Part shown: positions 34,774 to 45,336 of the stretch, one piece after another
Position numbering within the stretch: the stretch's first letter is position 1
Layout of the letters: each line of letters begins with the position of its first letter
NCBI GenBank assembly: GCA_963761435.1
Contig: CAVXHJ010000001.1
Location: 310,001 to 374,000 of the forward strand
Origin: Roseiarcus sp963761435
Lineage (GTDB): Bacteria; Pseudomonadota; Alphaproteobacteria; Rhizobiales; Beijerinckiaceae
Direction of reading: 5' to 3'
Length of the DNA: 64,000 bases
Notes under the pieces: generated by a model
Databases searched by the model: none
Told to the model about the DNA's origin: nothing
The model's input: only the letters and a program-made list of their open reading frames with translations
Made by a program: the position numbers and the translations under genes

Positions 34774-35028
34774 TTACGGATCGCACCCGCGATATATTGA
34801 TAGCATTGCGCGAAAAACGTCCTCCGCCACCTCCCTGGGACTTAGACCTCCATCCAACAGATCCATGAGAATGTTGACCCGCAGCTTCTTTGCCCCCGCG
34901 TCGAGCATCTCGTCCCTAATCTCAATTTCGTCGGGCGCGCCAGCCGCTTCAGCTTTCGCTTCGGCGACAGCGCCGACACTAGGACTTGAGGCATGTGGTG
35001 TCAACGATACCAAACCAAGGAAATCCAA
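34774..35028 (-). CDS. Small hypothetical ORF overlapping the IS right end
   Basis: An 84-residue reading whose second half (KKLRVNILMDLLDGGLSPRE and on) looks like a helical protein. The first codons lie in and beyond the right inverted repeat of the 2-kb element; a TTG inside the repeat could be the start. It overlaps the frameshifted tail of the HEPN-like gene in antisense, so only one of the two is likely real there. No family recognised. Confidence 0.3.
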   Translation of the reverse strand: MDFLGLVSLTPHASSPSVGAVAEAKAEAAGAPDEIEIRDEMLDAGAKKLRVNILMDLLDGGLSPREVAEDVFRAMLSIYRGCDP

Positions 35029-35105
35029 GGAAACGCAAGCCCATTCCTTTGCTCGATTTGGCTCGGCCTTTGCTGGATTTGGCTAGATTTGGCTGGATTT
35101 GGATT
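35017..35105 (+). repeat. Right part of the ~145-bp dispersed repeat
   Basis: Starts with the second AAGGAAAT, then CCAAGGAAA and several units of GATTTGGCT (CTCGATTTGGCT, CTGGATTTGGCT, AGATTTGGCT, GGATTTGG). It matches the reverse complement of about 42957–43042. Confidence 0.65.
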
Positions 35106-35166
35106 CGGCTTGGATAAAAAACGTCAACAGATGGTATTTTCTGTTTCCCGTGAAACACCCCCCAAG
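35106..35166. other. Intergenic stretch before xdhC
   Basis: With the preceding repeat this closes the roughly 300-bp stretch between the passenger genes and xdhC. It holds the parS-like site and no gene. Confidence 0.5.
35142..35157. promoter_or_regulatory. parS-like 16-mer
   Basis: TGTTTCCCGTGAAACA differs in one base from the ParB-binding consensus TGTTTCACGTGAAACA (A to C in the central CACGTG). It lies between the repeat and the 3' end of xdhC. parAB is not in the window. A single-base change in the core may abolish ParB binding, so this is a candidate only. Confidence 0.4.
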
Positions 35167-36171
35167 TCAGCCGGGCGCTCTCACGGACGCTTTTTGGCGG
35201 GGTCCTTCGCCCTCGGAGCCGCGACCCTCCGCCGCCTGCCTCTCGCCGACGACCAGGAGCTGCACGGCGGTTGAGGCGGCGATCACTGCGGGGTCCTTGG
35301 ATTCGAGGCCGGGCGTTCCGATCGGGCAGACGAGGCGGGCGAGCGCAGGCTCACTGAAGCCGGCCGCCCGCATCTGGCTCAGGAAGCGCGCCCGCTTTGT
35401 CGACGAGCCGATCAGCCCGACGAAGCCGAAGCGCTCGGCGCTGAGCGCCGCGGCGACAATCTCGAGGTCGATGCCGTGCGAATGGGTCATCACGACGATC
35501 AGCGCATCGTCGGGCGCGCCGGCGAGCTCCGCGGCCGGATCCGGCGCAAAGACGAGGGCGACGTTGGCCGGAGCAACGGGCGGAAACGCGTCGCGCCGCG
35601 AATCGATCCAGCGCACCGCGAACGGCAGCGGCGCGAGAGCGAGCGCGAGCGCCCGTCCGACGTGACCGGCGCCGAAGAGATAGACCGGGCGCACGCTCGT
35701 TCCGATCGGCTCGATCCAGACCCCGTCGCCGTGCGGACGATTCGACCGGCCCGCCGCGCCTGCTCCCAATGTCCGTTCAACCCGGCCGTCCGGCCCAAGA
35801 CGCGCGCTCAGCGTCGCCGAGCCCGCGCTTTCGGCGATCGCCAGCGTCGAAAGGTCGTCAAGATCGCGGGCGTCAAATGTCTCGACCCGCCATTCGACCC
35901 GGCCGCCGCAGCATTGCCCAAGCTCCGGCCCGAGCGCCAGCGAGCGGCGGAACGCGGGGCCGCGGCCTGCTCTCAGCGCGGCCTGCGCCGCCTCGAGCGC
36001 CGCGAATTCCAGCGCCCCGCCGCCAATCGTGCCGTGGAAGCCGCCGGAAGGCCTGACGATGATGCGTGCGCCCGCCTCGCGTGGGCTTGATCCCTCGACC
36101 CGCGCAAGCGTCACCAGCGCCGCCGAGCCTTCGGCTTCAATCGCATCGATGAGGCGGCGAAAGGCTCGCAT
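35167..36171 (-). CDS. xdhC: Xanthine dehydrogenase accessory protein XdhC
   Basis: A 334-residue XdhC/CoxI-family chaperone that binds and sulfurates molybdenum cofactor and inserts it into xanthine dehydrogenase. N-terminal: EGSSPREAGARI, TIGGGALEF and the Cys pair GQCCGG. C-terminal Rossmann part: LFGAGHVGRAL, TSHSHGIDLE-like MTHSHGIDLE, GLIGSSTKRARF and CPIGTPGLESKDPAVIA. It lies four bases after xdhB on the same strand, forming xdhABC. Confidence 0.94.
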   Translation of the reverse strand: MRAFRRLIDAIEAEGSAALVTLARVEGSSPREAGARIIVRPSGGFHGTIGGGALEFAALEAAQAALRAGRGPAFRRSLALGPELGQCCGGRVEWRVETFDARDLDDLSTLAIAESAGSATLSARLGPDGRVERTLGAGAAGRSNRPHGDGVWIEPIGTSVRPVYLFGAGHVGRALALALAPLPFAVRWIDSRRDAFPPVAPANVALVFAPDPAAELAGAPDDALIVVMTHSHGIDLEIVAAALSAERFGFVGLIGSSTKRARFLSQMRAAGFSEPALARLVCPIGTPGLESKDPAVIAASTAVQLLVVGERQAAEGRGSEGEGPRQKASVRAPG

Positions 36172-36175
36172 GCTC

Positions 36176-38480
<2,305 letters not shown>

Positions 38481-38494
<14 letters not shown>

Positions 38495-39974
38495 AGAGAG
38501 CTCCGATGCGAGTTGGCGCGTCCGCGCCGGAGATCTCCAACAGCGCCTTGTCGAGGAGGTTGGCCGCGACCGTCATGCGATAGCCTGCCGTCGCCCTTTG
38601 GTCGGTTAGCGGGGCGAAGTCTCGTGCAAGCGTCTCGCGCGCCGCGCGCCAGCTCGCTGGATCGTCGAGGCTCGCGCCTGCGAGCGCCGCTTCTGCGCTC
38701 GAAGCACGCTTTGGCGTCCCCGCCATGCCGCCATAAGCCACGCGCGCGCCTACGATACGACGGCCGTCGAGATCAAAGCGCGCCGCAAACATGACGGCGG
38801 AAATGTCCTCATCAGTGCGCTTCGAAACCTTGAAGGCGCGGTAGCGTTGGTGAGCGGAGAGCCGAGGCGTGTTGACCGCTGTGACGAACTCGCCAGGCGC
38901 CCGATCCTGTTTGCCGTAAGCAATGAAGAAGTCTTCGAGGGGCAGGACGCGGCTTCTGTCGCCTTGACGCAGGACCACCGTAGCGCCCAGCGCGATCAGC
39001 GCCGGCGCGAGATCGCCGATCGGCGAGCCGTTCGCGATATTGCCGCCAACGGTTCCGCTCGCGCGCACCTGTTTAGAGCCAAACCGGCGAAGCAACTCAC
39101 TCAGATCCGGATGAATCAGCGTGAGAAGGGCCTGTGCGTCCTCAAGGGTCACGCCGGCGCCGATTGACAACGCGCCGTCGGCGCCTTTCTCGATGCGATC
39201 CAAGCCGGCAACCCTGCCAAGCCAGATGACGCGCTCAAGCTCTCGCAATTGCTTGGTGATCCAGAGCCCAACGTCGGTGGCCCCGCCGACAAGGGTGGCG
39301 TCGGGAAATCGCCCATAGAGCGCGGCGAGCGAATCGAGGCTCGCAGGAGCCGCGAAGAACTTGGCCTGATCACCGACGAACACGTCCTTATCGTCGGCAA
39401 GGGAGCTGACCGCCGCGGCGCGCGCTCCCTCCGTCGCCACAAACTGATCAGCGGGGTCTCCATTGCAGGTCTCGAGCGCGGCCGCGATGATCGGCCGATA
39501 GCCGGTGCATCGGCAAAGATTGCCCGCGAGTTGATCGCAAAGTCCGCTGTAAGTCTGAGGCGCGCCTAGGCGATAGGCGGCGAACAGACTCATGACGATC
39601 CCAGGCGTGCAGAACCCGCACTGAGAGGCGTGGTGATCGACCATCGCCTGCTGGATCGGATGAAGCTCGCCGCCGAGGGCAAGATCCTCGATCGTAACGA
39701 GTTCCGCGCCATCGAGCTGACCCAAAAGCAGAATGCAGGCATTGAACGGCTCGTAGCGAAGTCGGCCGCCTTTAAGCCGCGCCAGCACGACAGTGCACGC
39801 CCCGCAGTCGCCCTCGGCGCAGCCTTCCTTCGTCCCCTTCGCCCCAGCTTCCTCACGCAGCCAGTCGAGAACAGTCGCGCGGGGTGAGAACTGCCTCAGC
39901 GCTACCTCTGCGCCGCGGAAACGAAAACGAACCGCGTCGCGCCCGCCGGTCGGTTTGGCCACAGACGACATCAT
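38481..39974 (-). CDS. xdhA: Xanthine dehydrogenase, FeS/FAD subunit
   Basis: A 497-residue subunit carrying two [2Fe-2S] clusters and FAD that passes electrons to NAD. First cluster: GCAEGDCGACTVV and a later Cys; second cluster: CGFCTPGIV and CRCTGYRPI. The FAD domain follows with LVGGATDVGLWITKQ and GTVGGNIANGSPIGD. MMS offers two Met starts. Purine degradation is the expected pathway. 72 bp separate it from thrS upstream on the same strand. Confidence 0.95.
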
Positions 39975-40046
39975 CGCTTCCTTGAACTCTGTGCAATCAT
40001 GAAGCTTTTGTTGGCAAAACGAAAGCCGCCGTAGAGAAGTGCGAGG

Positions 40047-42005
40047 TCATCCACGAAGGTCCGGCGGCACGGCCTCGCGCCCCAACGCCTCGAGGGCCTC
40101 CTCGACCTGCATCGTGGACTGCGCATTCGATCCGAGGCGGCGCAAAGAGATCGTGTTCTCGCTCGCCTCCCTGCGGCCGAGAGCGACGAGAACCGGAATC
40201 TTGGCCAATGAGTGCTCGCGCACCTTGTAATTGATCTTTTCGTTGCGAAGGTCAGTATCCACCCTCAGGCCTCGCTCCTTCGCCGCGGCGGCGAAACGCA
40301 GCGCGACTTCGTCTGCCTCACTTGTGATCGTGCAAACAACGACCTGCGTTGGCGCGAGCCAGAGCGGCAGATGGCCGGCGTGATGTTCGAGCAGGATGCC
40401 GATGAAGCGCTCTATCGATCCGCAAATGGCGCGATGGATCATCACCGGCGTCGTCTTCTCGCTGTTGCCGGCAATGTAGAACGCGCCGAAGCGCTCGGGC
40501 AGGTTGAAGTCCACCTGCGTCGTCCCGCATTGCCAGTCACGCCCGATCGCATCGCGCAATACGTATTCAAACTTCGGCCCGTAAAAGGCGCCCTCGCCGG
40601 GATTGAGCTCAGTCGTGACGATGTTGCCGTGACGCAGTCGAATCTCGTCCAACACCCGGGTCATCACGGCCTCGGCGTGATCCCACATGGCGTCGGTTCC
40701 CACCCGTTTCTCGGGTCGGGTCGACAGCTTCACCACGATCTTGTCGAAGCCGAAGTGGCCGTAGACCGATAAGATCAGCTCGTTGATCTTGTGGCACTCG
40801 TCGGCGAGCTGCTCCTCGGTGCAGAAGATGTGAGCGTCGTCCTGGGTGAAGGAGCGCACGCGCATGAGCCCATGCAGCGCTCCCGAAGGCTCGTAGCGAT
40901 TGACGGCGCCGAACTCGGCGAAGCGCAGCGGCAATTCGCGGTAGGAGCGCAGGCCGTGCTTGAAGATCTGCACGTGCCCGGGGCAGTTCATGGGCTTCAG
41001 CGCGTAGACGCGGAGATCCTCGGTTTCCGCTTCGTCGCCGGCGGGACGGCACATGAACATGCTTTCGCGATACCAACCCCAGTGGCCGGAGATTTCCCAG
41101 AGGCGCTTGTCAAGCACTTGCGGAGCATTGACCTCCTGATAGTCGGCGGCAAGGCGTCGGCGCATATAGGCGACCAGCGTCTGGAACAAAGTCCAGCCCT
41201 TGGGGTGCCAGAAGATCGAGCCCGGCCCTTCCTCCTGGGTATGGAACAGGTCCATCTCGCGCGCGAGCTTGCGATGATCCCGCCGCTCGGCCTCCTCGAG
41301 CTGCTTGAGATAGGCGTCGAGATCTTCCTTCTTTGCGAACGCAGTCGCATAGATGCGCGACAGCATCGGCCTTGTGGAATCGCCCCGCCAATAGGCGCCG
41401 GCGACCTTCATCAGCCTGAAGGCCTCGCCGACCTTGCCGGTCGAACTCATGTGCGGGCCGCGGCAAAGGTCCGTCCATTCGCCCTGGCTGTAGAGCTTCA
41501 CCTCCTGATCGTCGGGAATGGCGTCGACGAGTTCGATCTTGAACGCTTCGCCTTTTTTCTCGAAGAAGCTTTTGGCCTCTTGGCGCGAGACTACGAACTT
41601 CTTGAACGGCTTGTCGCGGGCGATAATCTCCCGCATCCGCTTCTCGATCGCCGGAAAATCCTCGGGCGTGAACGGCTCGTTTCGAAAAAAGTCGTAGTAG
41701 AAGCCATTCTCGATCACCGGTCCGATCGTGACCTGCGTCCCTGGCCAGAGCGACTGCACGGCTTCCGCCAGCACATGCGCGGCGTCGTGGCGGATGAGCG
41801 CAAGCGCGCGCGGATCGTCGCGGGAAATGAACTCGAGCGCAGCGTCTCTATCGATGGGGTCGGCAAGATCGACAATCTCGCCATCGCGGACCGCCGCCAC
41901 GGCGCGCTTGGCGAGAGAAGGCGAAATGGATTTGGCGACGTCCAGGGCCGACACGCCGGACTCATAGGCGCGCTCGGCGCCGTCGGGAAACGTGACGCGA
42001 ACCAT
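40047..42005 (-). CDS. thrS: Threonyl-tRNA synthetase
   Basis: A 652-residue class II synthetase charging tRNA-Thr. Order: TGS domain (about 1–60), editing domain with HDAAHVLAEA, the class II core with MNCPGHVQIF (zinc Cys), motif 2 around YEPSGALHGLMRVRSFTQDD and motif 3 around IHRAICGSIERFIGILLEH, then the anticodon-binding domain. Full length. Being a single-copy essential gene as a rule, its location between the inverted repeats at 35.0 and 43.0 kb is notable. Confidence 0.97.
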   Translation of the reverse strand: MVRVTFPDGAERAYESGVSALDVAKSISPSLAKRAVAAVRDGEIVDLADPIDRDAALEFISRDDPRALALIRHDAAHVLAEAVQSLWPGTQVTIGPVIENGFYYDFFRNEPFTPEDFPAIEKRMREIIARDKPFKKFVVSRQEAKSFFEKKGEAFKIELVDAIPDDQEVKLYSQGEWTDLCRGPHMSSTGKVGEAFRLMKVAGAYWRGDSTRPMLSRIYATAFAKKEDLDAYLKQLEEAERRDHRKLAREMDLFHTQEEGPGSIFWHPKGWTLFQTLVAYMRRRLAADYQEVNAPQVLDKRLWEISGHWGWYRESMFMCRPAGDEAETEDLRVYALKPMNCPGHVQIFKHGLRSYRELPLRFAEFGAVNRYEPSGALHGLMRVRSFTQDDAHIFCTEEQLADECHKINELILSVYGHFGFDKIVVKLSTRPEKRVGTDAMWDHAEAVMTRVLDEIRLRHGNIVTTELNPGEGAFYGPKFEYVLRDAIGRDWQCGTTQVDFNLPERFGAFYIAGNSEKTTPVMIHRAICGSIERFIGILLEHHAGHLPLWLAPTQVVVCTITSEADEVALRFAAAAKERGLRVDTDLRNEKINYKVREHSLAKIPVLVALGRREASENTISLRRLGSNAQSTMQVEEALEALGREAVPPDLRG

Positions 42006-42115
42006 GAAAGCTCCTCAAGCTCACTCGCCGATACCAATCGGCGTAAGCGATTGAACGACCTGGATATAGACGCGGGCCCCGTCGGGGGCAATGGCGTTGT
42101 CGCCAGCCTTCGCAG

Positions 42116-42547
42116 CTAGACCGAGAACTCCTCGATGACGGGCGCGCCGGCATAGTTCGCGTAGCGGAACCATCGCGGCTTCACGACGATATAGGCGATA
42201 TCGGGCCAATTCTCTCTCGCGCGGCCATCGGGCCACTCGCGGTAATAGGCGGCTTTCGCGTAGGCCAGATCGTCGCCTTGCGGTCGGCGGCCGTCGCCTT
42301 CGATCTGCACGGTGATGTCATTGTCCCATCCGATCACCAGAGCGGCTGCGGGCCGGCGGGCGAGGTTCGCTGCCTTGCGGCTCGACCCCAAGGTATCGAA
42401 CACGACCTCGTTCCTATCGGTCAGCGCGAAGCCCACCAGCGCCGCCTCGGGGGCGCCGGAGCTATTGACCGTCGACACCACGGCGAGCCGCTTTCTTCTG
42501 ACGATGTCGAGCACCTCTTCCAGCTTCAAGTGCGCCTCCCGTTTCAT
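42116..42547 (-). CDS. Pyridoxamine 5'-phosphate oxidase-fold protein
   Basis: A 143-residue split-barrel flavin-binding-type protein. The N-terminal LAVVSTVNSSGAPEAALVGFALTD is characteristic of PNPOx-like proteins, and KPRWFRYANY is a typical C-terminal segment. Substrate unknown; some relatives are general-stress or heme-handling proteins. I chose ATG 42547 because the frame upstream to 42907 is low-complexity Arg-rich text that overlaps the next gene in antisense phase. It lies 110 bp upstream of thrS. Confidence 0.8.
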   Translation of the reverse strand: MKREAHLKLEEVLDIVRRKRLAVVSTVNSSGAPEAALVGFALTDRNEVVFDTLGSSRKAANLARRPAAALVIGWDNDITVQIEGDGRRPQGDDLAYAKAAYYREWPDGRARENWPDIAYIVVKPRWFRYANYAGAPVIEEFSV

Positions 42548-42582
42548 TTCACGAGTGATCTGGCGGCGGGGCGCATCGCCGA

Positions 42583-42768
42583 TCAGGCGCCGCGCCGCGG
42601 CTTCGCTTTTGGCGTCCGCTTCGCCTGCGGCCGTTCTGGGCCGCCGGCGGAGGTGGGCGTGTTGGCTGGCGGATCGCTGGCGGGGAACGACTCTTCGATC
42701 TCCTCGTCGAGCTTCTCCTCGACCGTCGCTCGTCGAGCGTCTGGCGGCTTCTTCGCGGGGTCTTTCAT
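42583..42768 (-). CDS. Small acidic/basic conserved protein
   Basis: A 61-residue protein with an acidic helix (KLDEEIEESFPASDPPANTP) and a basic Lys/Arg tail. The EESFPASDPPA motif recurs in many small alphaproteobacterial proteins of unknown role, so I consider it real despite its size. 35 bp separate it from the PNPOx-fold gene. Confidence 0.7.
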   Translation of the reverse strand: MKDPAKKPPDARRATVEEKLDEEIEESFPASDPPANTPTSAGGPERPQAKRTPKAKPRRGA

Positions 42769-43355
42769 GTCGGTCGCTCCCGATAGACGGCTTGCGCGGG
42801 ACGCGGCCTCCCGCGTCGGCGCGTTCCGTTACAAACGCCCAATCCATATAGGCCCGCGGGCGAGCCAATGCGAGGCGGCGTGGCGTGGAGGCCAGCCGCG
42901 CCGCCACCGTCTTTGGCCAGATCCATGTAGTATATCCGGACGGTCGCCAAAATTGCAGCCAAATCTAGCCAAATCCAGCAAAATCGAGCAAAGACCGAGC
43001 AAAATAAATCAAAGACAAAGGCTTGGATTTCCTTGGATTTCCTTCGCCGGATTGAGCCGTTTCAATGGCTTGTAGCGACCCCCCGGGGGCGAAAACTTCT
43101 TTTCCCGCTCCTTTCCCGGCTATTGGCTGAAGCCACTCCGGCGCCTGATCCATCGACCAGGGAAAGTAGCACGGGTTCTGATTTTCGCAAAGGAAAAACT
43201 ATCAGTTCTTGTGAGGGATCGTTTCGTTCAAGGATCGGCCCCTGAGCCCGCGCCGGCGAACCCTTCTCGCCGCCGCCAACCCGTTCGCGCCAAAGCCTCC
43301 GGGCTCATGCCTCGGTCGAGAGGGGGCTCGCCGTTGTCTTCCGCCGGAGGCGCTC
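42769..43355. other. Intergenic region holding the intact dispersed repeat
   Basis: 587 bp with no supported gene. The repeat at 42957–43097 fills its middle. The remainder, about 43100–43355, contains short readings on both strands that I judge to be chance. Confidence 0.5.
42957..43097 (-). repeat. Intact ~141-bp dispersed repeat, inverted relative to the copy at 33/35 kb
   Basis: The reverse complement reads AGTTTTCG...GGGGGGTCGC.ACAA..CATTGA...CCGGCG-AAGGAAAT-CCAAGGAAAT and ends in TGGATTTGGCTAGATTTGGC. It matches the two parts 32957–33017 and 35017–35105 joined with one AAGGAAAT. Identity by eye is moderate (roughly three quarters) and highest around the insertion point and the GATTTGGCT units. 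Confidence 0.7.
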
Positions 43356-44099
43356 CTACTTCGAACCGCGCTTGCGGGCGATGCGCTTCCTCTTGGCGGG
43401 CGGCTTGGCTTTTGTCCTTCGCTTGATTGGCGGGCCGATGCGCGCCTCGACGTCGGACCCGTTCGATTTCGCCCGCTCGGCGATGCGCCCGACTTCCTCA
43501 TCGGAAAGAATGGCCGGGCGGCCGGCCGAAAGGGCGATCGTGTAGAGGCGGGCGAGCGTCTCAAGCTCGCGCGCGCGGACGAGCGCGGCCTGGAGCGTCG
43601 CGCCGGTGGTCAGCGCGCAGTAATTGCTGAGCAGGACGGCGTGGCCTTGGCCGAGCGCTTCGAGCGTGAGTCCGGCGAGCTCGGTCGTCCCGGAGGGCGC
43701 ATATTTCGCGCAGCGCACGAGCGGACCGCCGAAGAGGGCGATCATCACATGCGCCGCGGGGATGTCCCTGCGCGCCATCGCGAGCGCGGTCGCGTAAGGC
43801 GACTGGAAGCGCACGATCGCGCCGATATCGGGACGCGCGCGGGCGATGTCGAGGTGAATGCGCCATTCGGCCGAGGGCTTCAGCGGGCCCTTCCACGATC
43901 CGTATTCGCCGACCAGCGCCATGCGCGCGATCATGGCGGGGCGGAGGCTCGCATAGCTCGCGCCGCTTGGGGTGATGAGGAGCGAATCCTCGGAGCGGGC
44001 CGAAATGTCGCCGGTCTGCGCGCCGCCGAGCCCGGCGGCCACCATGCTCGCGCCGTGGGCGATGATCGATGCGCGCAGAGCCTTCTCGTTCGCCGCCAT
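43356..44099 (-). CDS. Class II aldolase/adducin-fold protein lacking zinc ligands
   Basis: A 247-residue protein with the fold of fuculose-phosphate aldolases: LGGAQTGDISARSEDSLLITPSG, SAEWRIHLDIARARPDIGAIV and SPYATALAMARRDIPA are typical. The zinc site is lost: the usual HTH before SPYATA reads RFQ, and the usual ANHG reads SNYC. The C-terminus is a basic tail (KRRTKAKPPAKRKR...). It is therefore probably not an aldolase; adducin-type binding roles are possible. ATG 44099 follows AGCGGGAA; GTG 44123 is an alternative. Confidence 0.8.
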   Translation of the reverse strand: MAANEKALRASIIAHGASMVAAGLGGAQTGDISARSEDSLLITPSGASYASLRPAMIARMALVGEYGSWKGPLKPSAEWRIHLDIARARPDIGAIVRFQSPYATALAMARRDIPAAHVMIALFGGPLVRCAKYAPSGTTELAGLTLEALGQGHAVLLSNYCALTTGATLQAALVRARELETLARLYTIALSAGRPAILSDEEVGRIAERAKSNGSDVEARIGPPIKRRTKAKPPAKRKRIARKRGSK

Positions 44100-44357
44100 G
44101 TTCCCGCTTTCGCTCAGCCGCACCCAGCGCGTGAAAGCGCTTTTGACGGCGGATCGGCCGGGAAATCAAGCGGCGTATCACATGCGCCGGACGGCCGCGT
44201 GAAGTTAACAGCGCCAACTCGGCGGTTGACCAAGCTCGAACCCCGCACCCGCCCTTTCAAGCGAAAGGAATTGTTCGCCGGCGCGCAGGCGCCTAAAAGA
44301 TTGGCGCAAAGCGCTCAATGGCGCGACCAACGGCCTACTCGGGGGAACATATCGCTT

Positions 44358-45266
44358 ATGAAAGTGCAATTTGAAACGGTCGATGTCTTCACCGATCGCC
44401 AGTTCGGCGGCAACCCTTTGGCGGTGATTCACGACGCGCGCGGCCTTTCGGACGCTCAAATGCAGGCCATCGCCAACGAGTTCAATCTGGCCGAGACGAC
44501 GTTCGTCTTGCCTCCGGACGATCCCGCGAACACGGCTCGCGTACGCATTTTCACGCCGCGCGCCGAGATGCCGTTCGCTGGTCATCCAAACGTAGGCACT
44601 GCATTTGTCCTGGCGCGCCAGGACAAGGTCTGCGGCAAGACTTTCGATCGTGAGAACATGATCTTCGAGGAAATAGCCGGACTTGTCCGCATGACGATCG
44701 ACACCGACGATAGCGTGGTCGCCGGTGCGGCGCTGGCGGCGCCCCAGCAATTTCGGATCATGCGCAATCTCGATGTCGCGACGATCGCGCAAGCCTGCTC
44801 GCTCGACCCGGCGGACCTTGAGACGCGCAGGCATCCGCCCTGCCTCGCGAGTTGCGGCGCGCCATTCGTTCTTGCCGAACTGCGTGATCGCGCCGCGCTG
44901 CGTCGGGCACAGCCGCGCATGGATGTCTTTCTCGCGCGCTTGCCGCGGGACGATGCGACCGGAATCCATCTCTATGTCGAGGATGACGAAGAGGGCGCTG
45001 ACTTTCAATCGCGAATGTTCGCGCCGCTGCATGGGGTCTTCGAAGACCCCGCAACCGGCAGCGCAAATGTCGCGCTTATCGGGCTCCTTGCCCATCTGCG
45101 GCCCGAACCATCCTTGCGGCTCGAGGCCGCCATTGGACAGGGCGTCGATCTGGGACGGCCGAGCCGGATGCGGGCGGTCGCGGAAAAGGCTGACGGCGTG
45201 GTGACCCGGACGTTCATTGGCGGCAAGTGCAAGCTCATGATGTCCGGCGCGATTGATCTGCAGTAG
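44358..45266 (+). CDS. PhzF-family isomerase-like protein
   Basis: A 302-residue protein of the PhzF/diaminopimelate-epimerase fold. The active-site Glu lies in FNLAETTFVLPP, and GHPNVGTAFVL and FEDPATGSAN complete the active-site loops. Physiological substrate of most members is unknown and no phenazine genes are nearby. ATG 44358 gives the family start KVQFETVDVFTDRQFGGNPL; the frame upstream is out-of-family. Likely transcribed alone from the 258-bp gap that separates it from the divergent aldolase-fold gene. Confidence 0.88.
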   Translation: MKVQFETVDVFTDRQFGGNPLAVIHDARGLSDAQMQAIANEFNLAETTFVLPPDDPANTARVRIFTPRAEMPFAGHPNVGTAFVLARQDKVCGKTFDRENMIFEEIAGLVRMTIDTDDSVVAGAALAAPQQFRIMRNLDVATIAQACSLDPADLETRRHPPCLASCGAPFVLAELRDRAALRRAQPRMDVFLARLPRDDATGIHLYVEDDEEGADFQSRMFAPLHGVFEDPATGSANVALIGLLAHLRPEPSLRLEAAIGQGVDLGRPSRMRAVAEKADGVVTRTFIGGKCKLMMSGAIDLQ

Positions 45267-45336
45267 AGAATTCTCACCCAAGGGACGCCTTCGCCTGTAG
45301 TGACCCGGTCTGGCGGCTTGCGTCCAAGGAGGCCCG

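Larger units (their letters stand above)
33018..35016. mobile_element. Dead IS1595-type element with passenger ORFs, about 2 kb
   Basis: An ISXO2/IS1595-like transposase pseudogene and further ORFs are enclosed by inverted repeats that start GG and share the perfect 18-mer TATCGTTGACACCACATG (33026–33043; complement at 34992–35009). The 8-bp sequence AAGGAAAT flanks both ends (33010–33017 and 35017–35024), the duplication length expected for this family. A homologous unoccupied site occurs at 42957–43097. The element is about twice the size of a simple IS and the extra kilobase holds passenger ORFs. Confidence 0.8.

Noticed and set aside
42548..42907. N-terminal 120-codon extension of the PNPOx-fold protein
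   Set aside because: Arg-rich, non-family text overlapping the better supported small acidic gene at 42583–42768.
43641..44357. Extension of the PhzF frame upstream over the aldolase-fold gene
   Set aside because: Antisense reading of a gene with family motifs; PhzF starts at 44358 with the conserved N-terminus.
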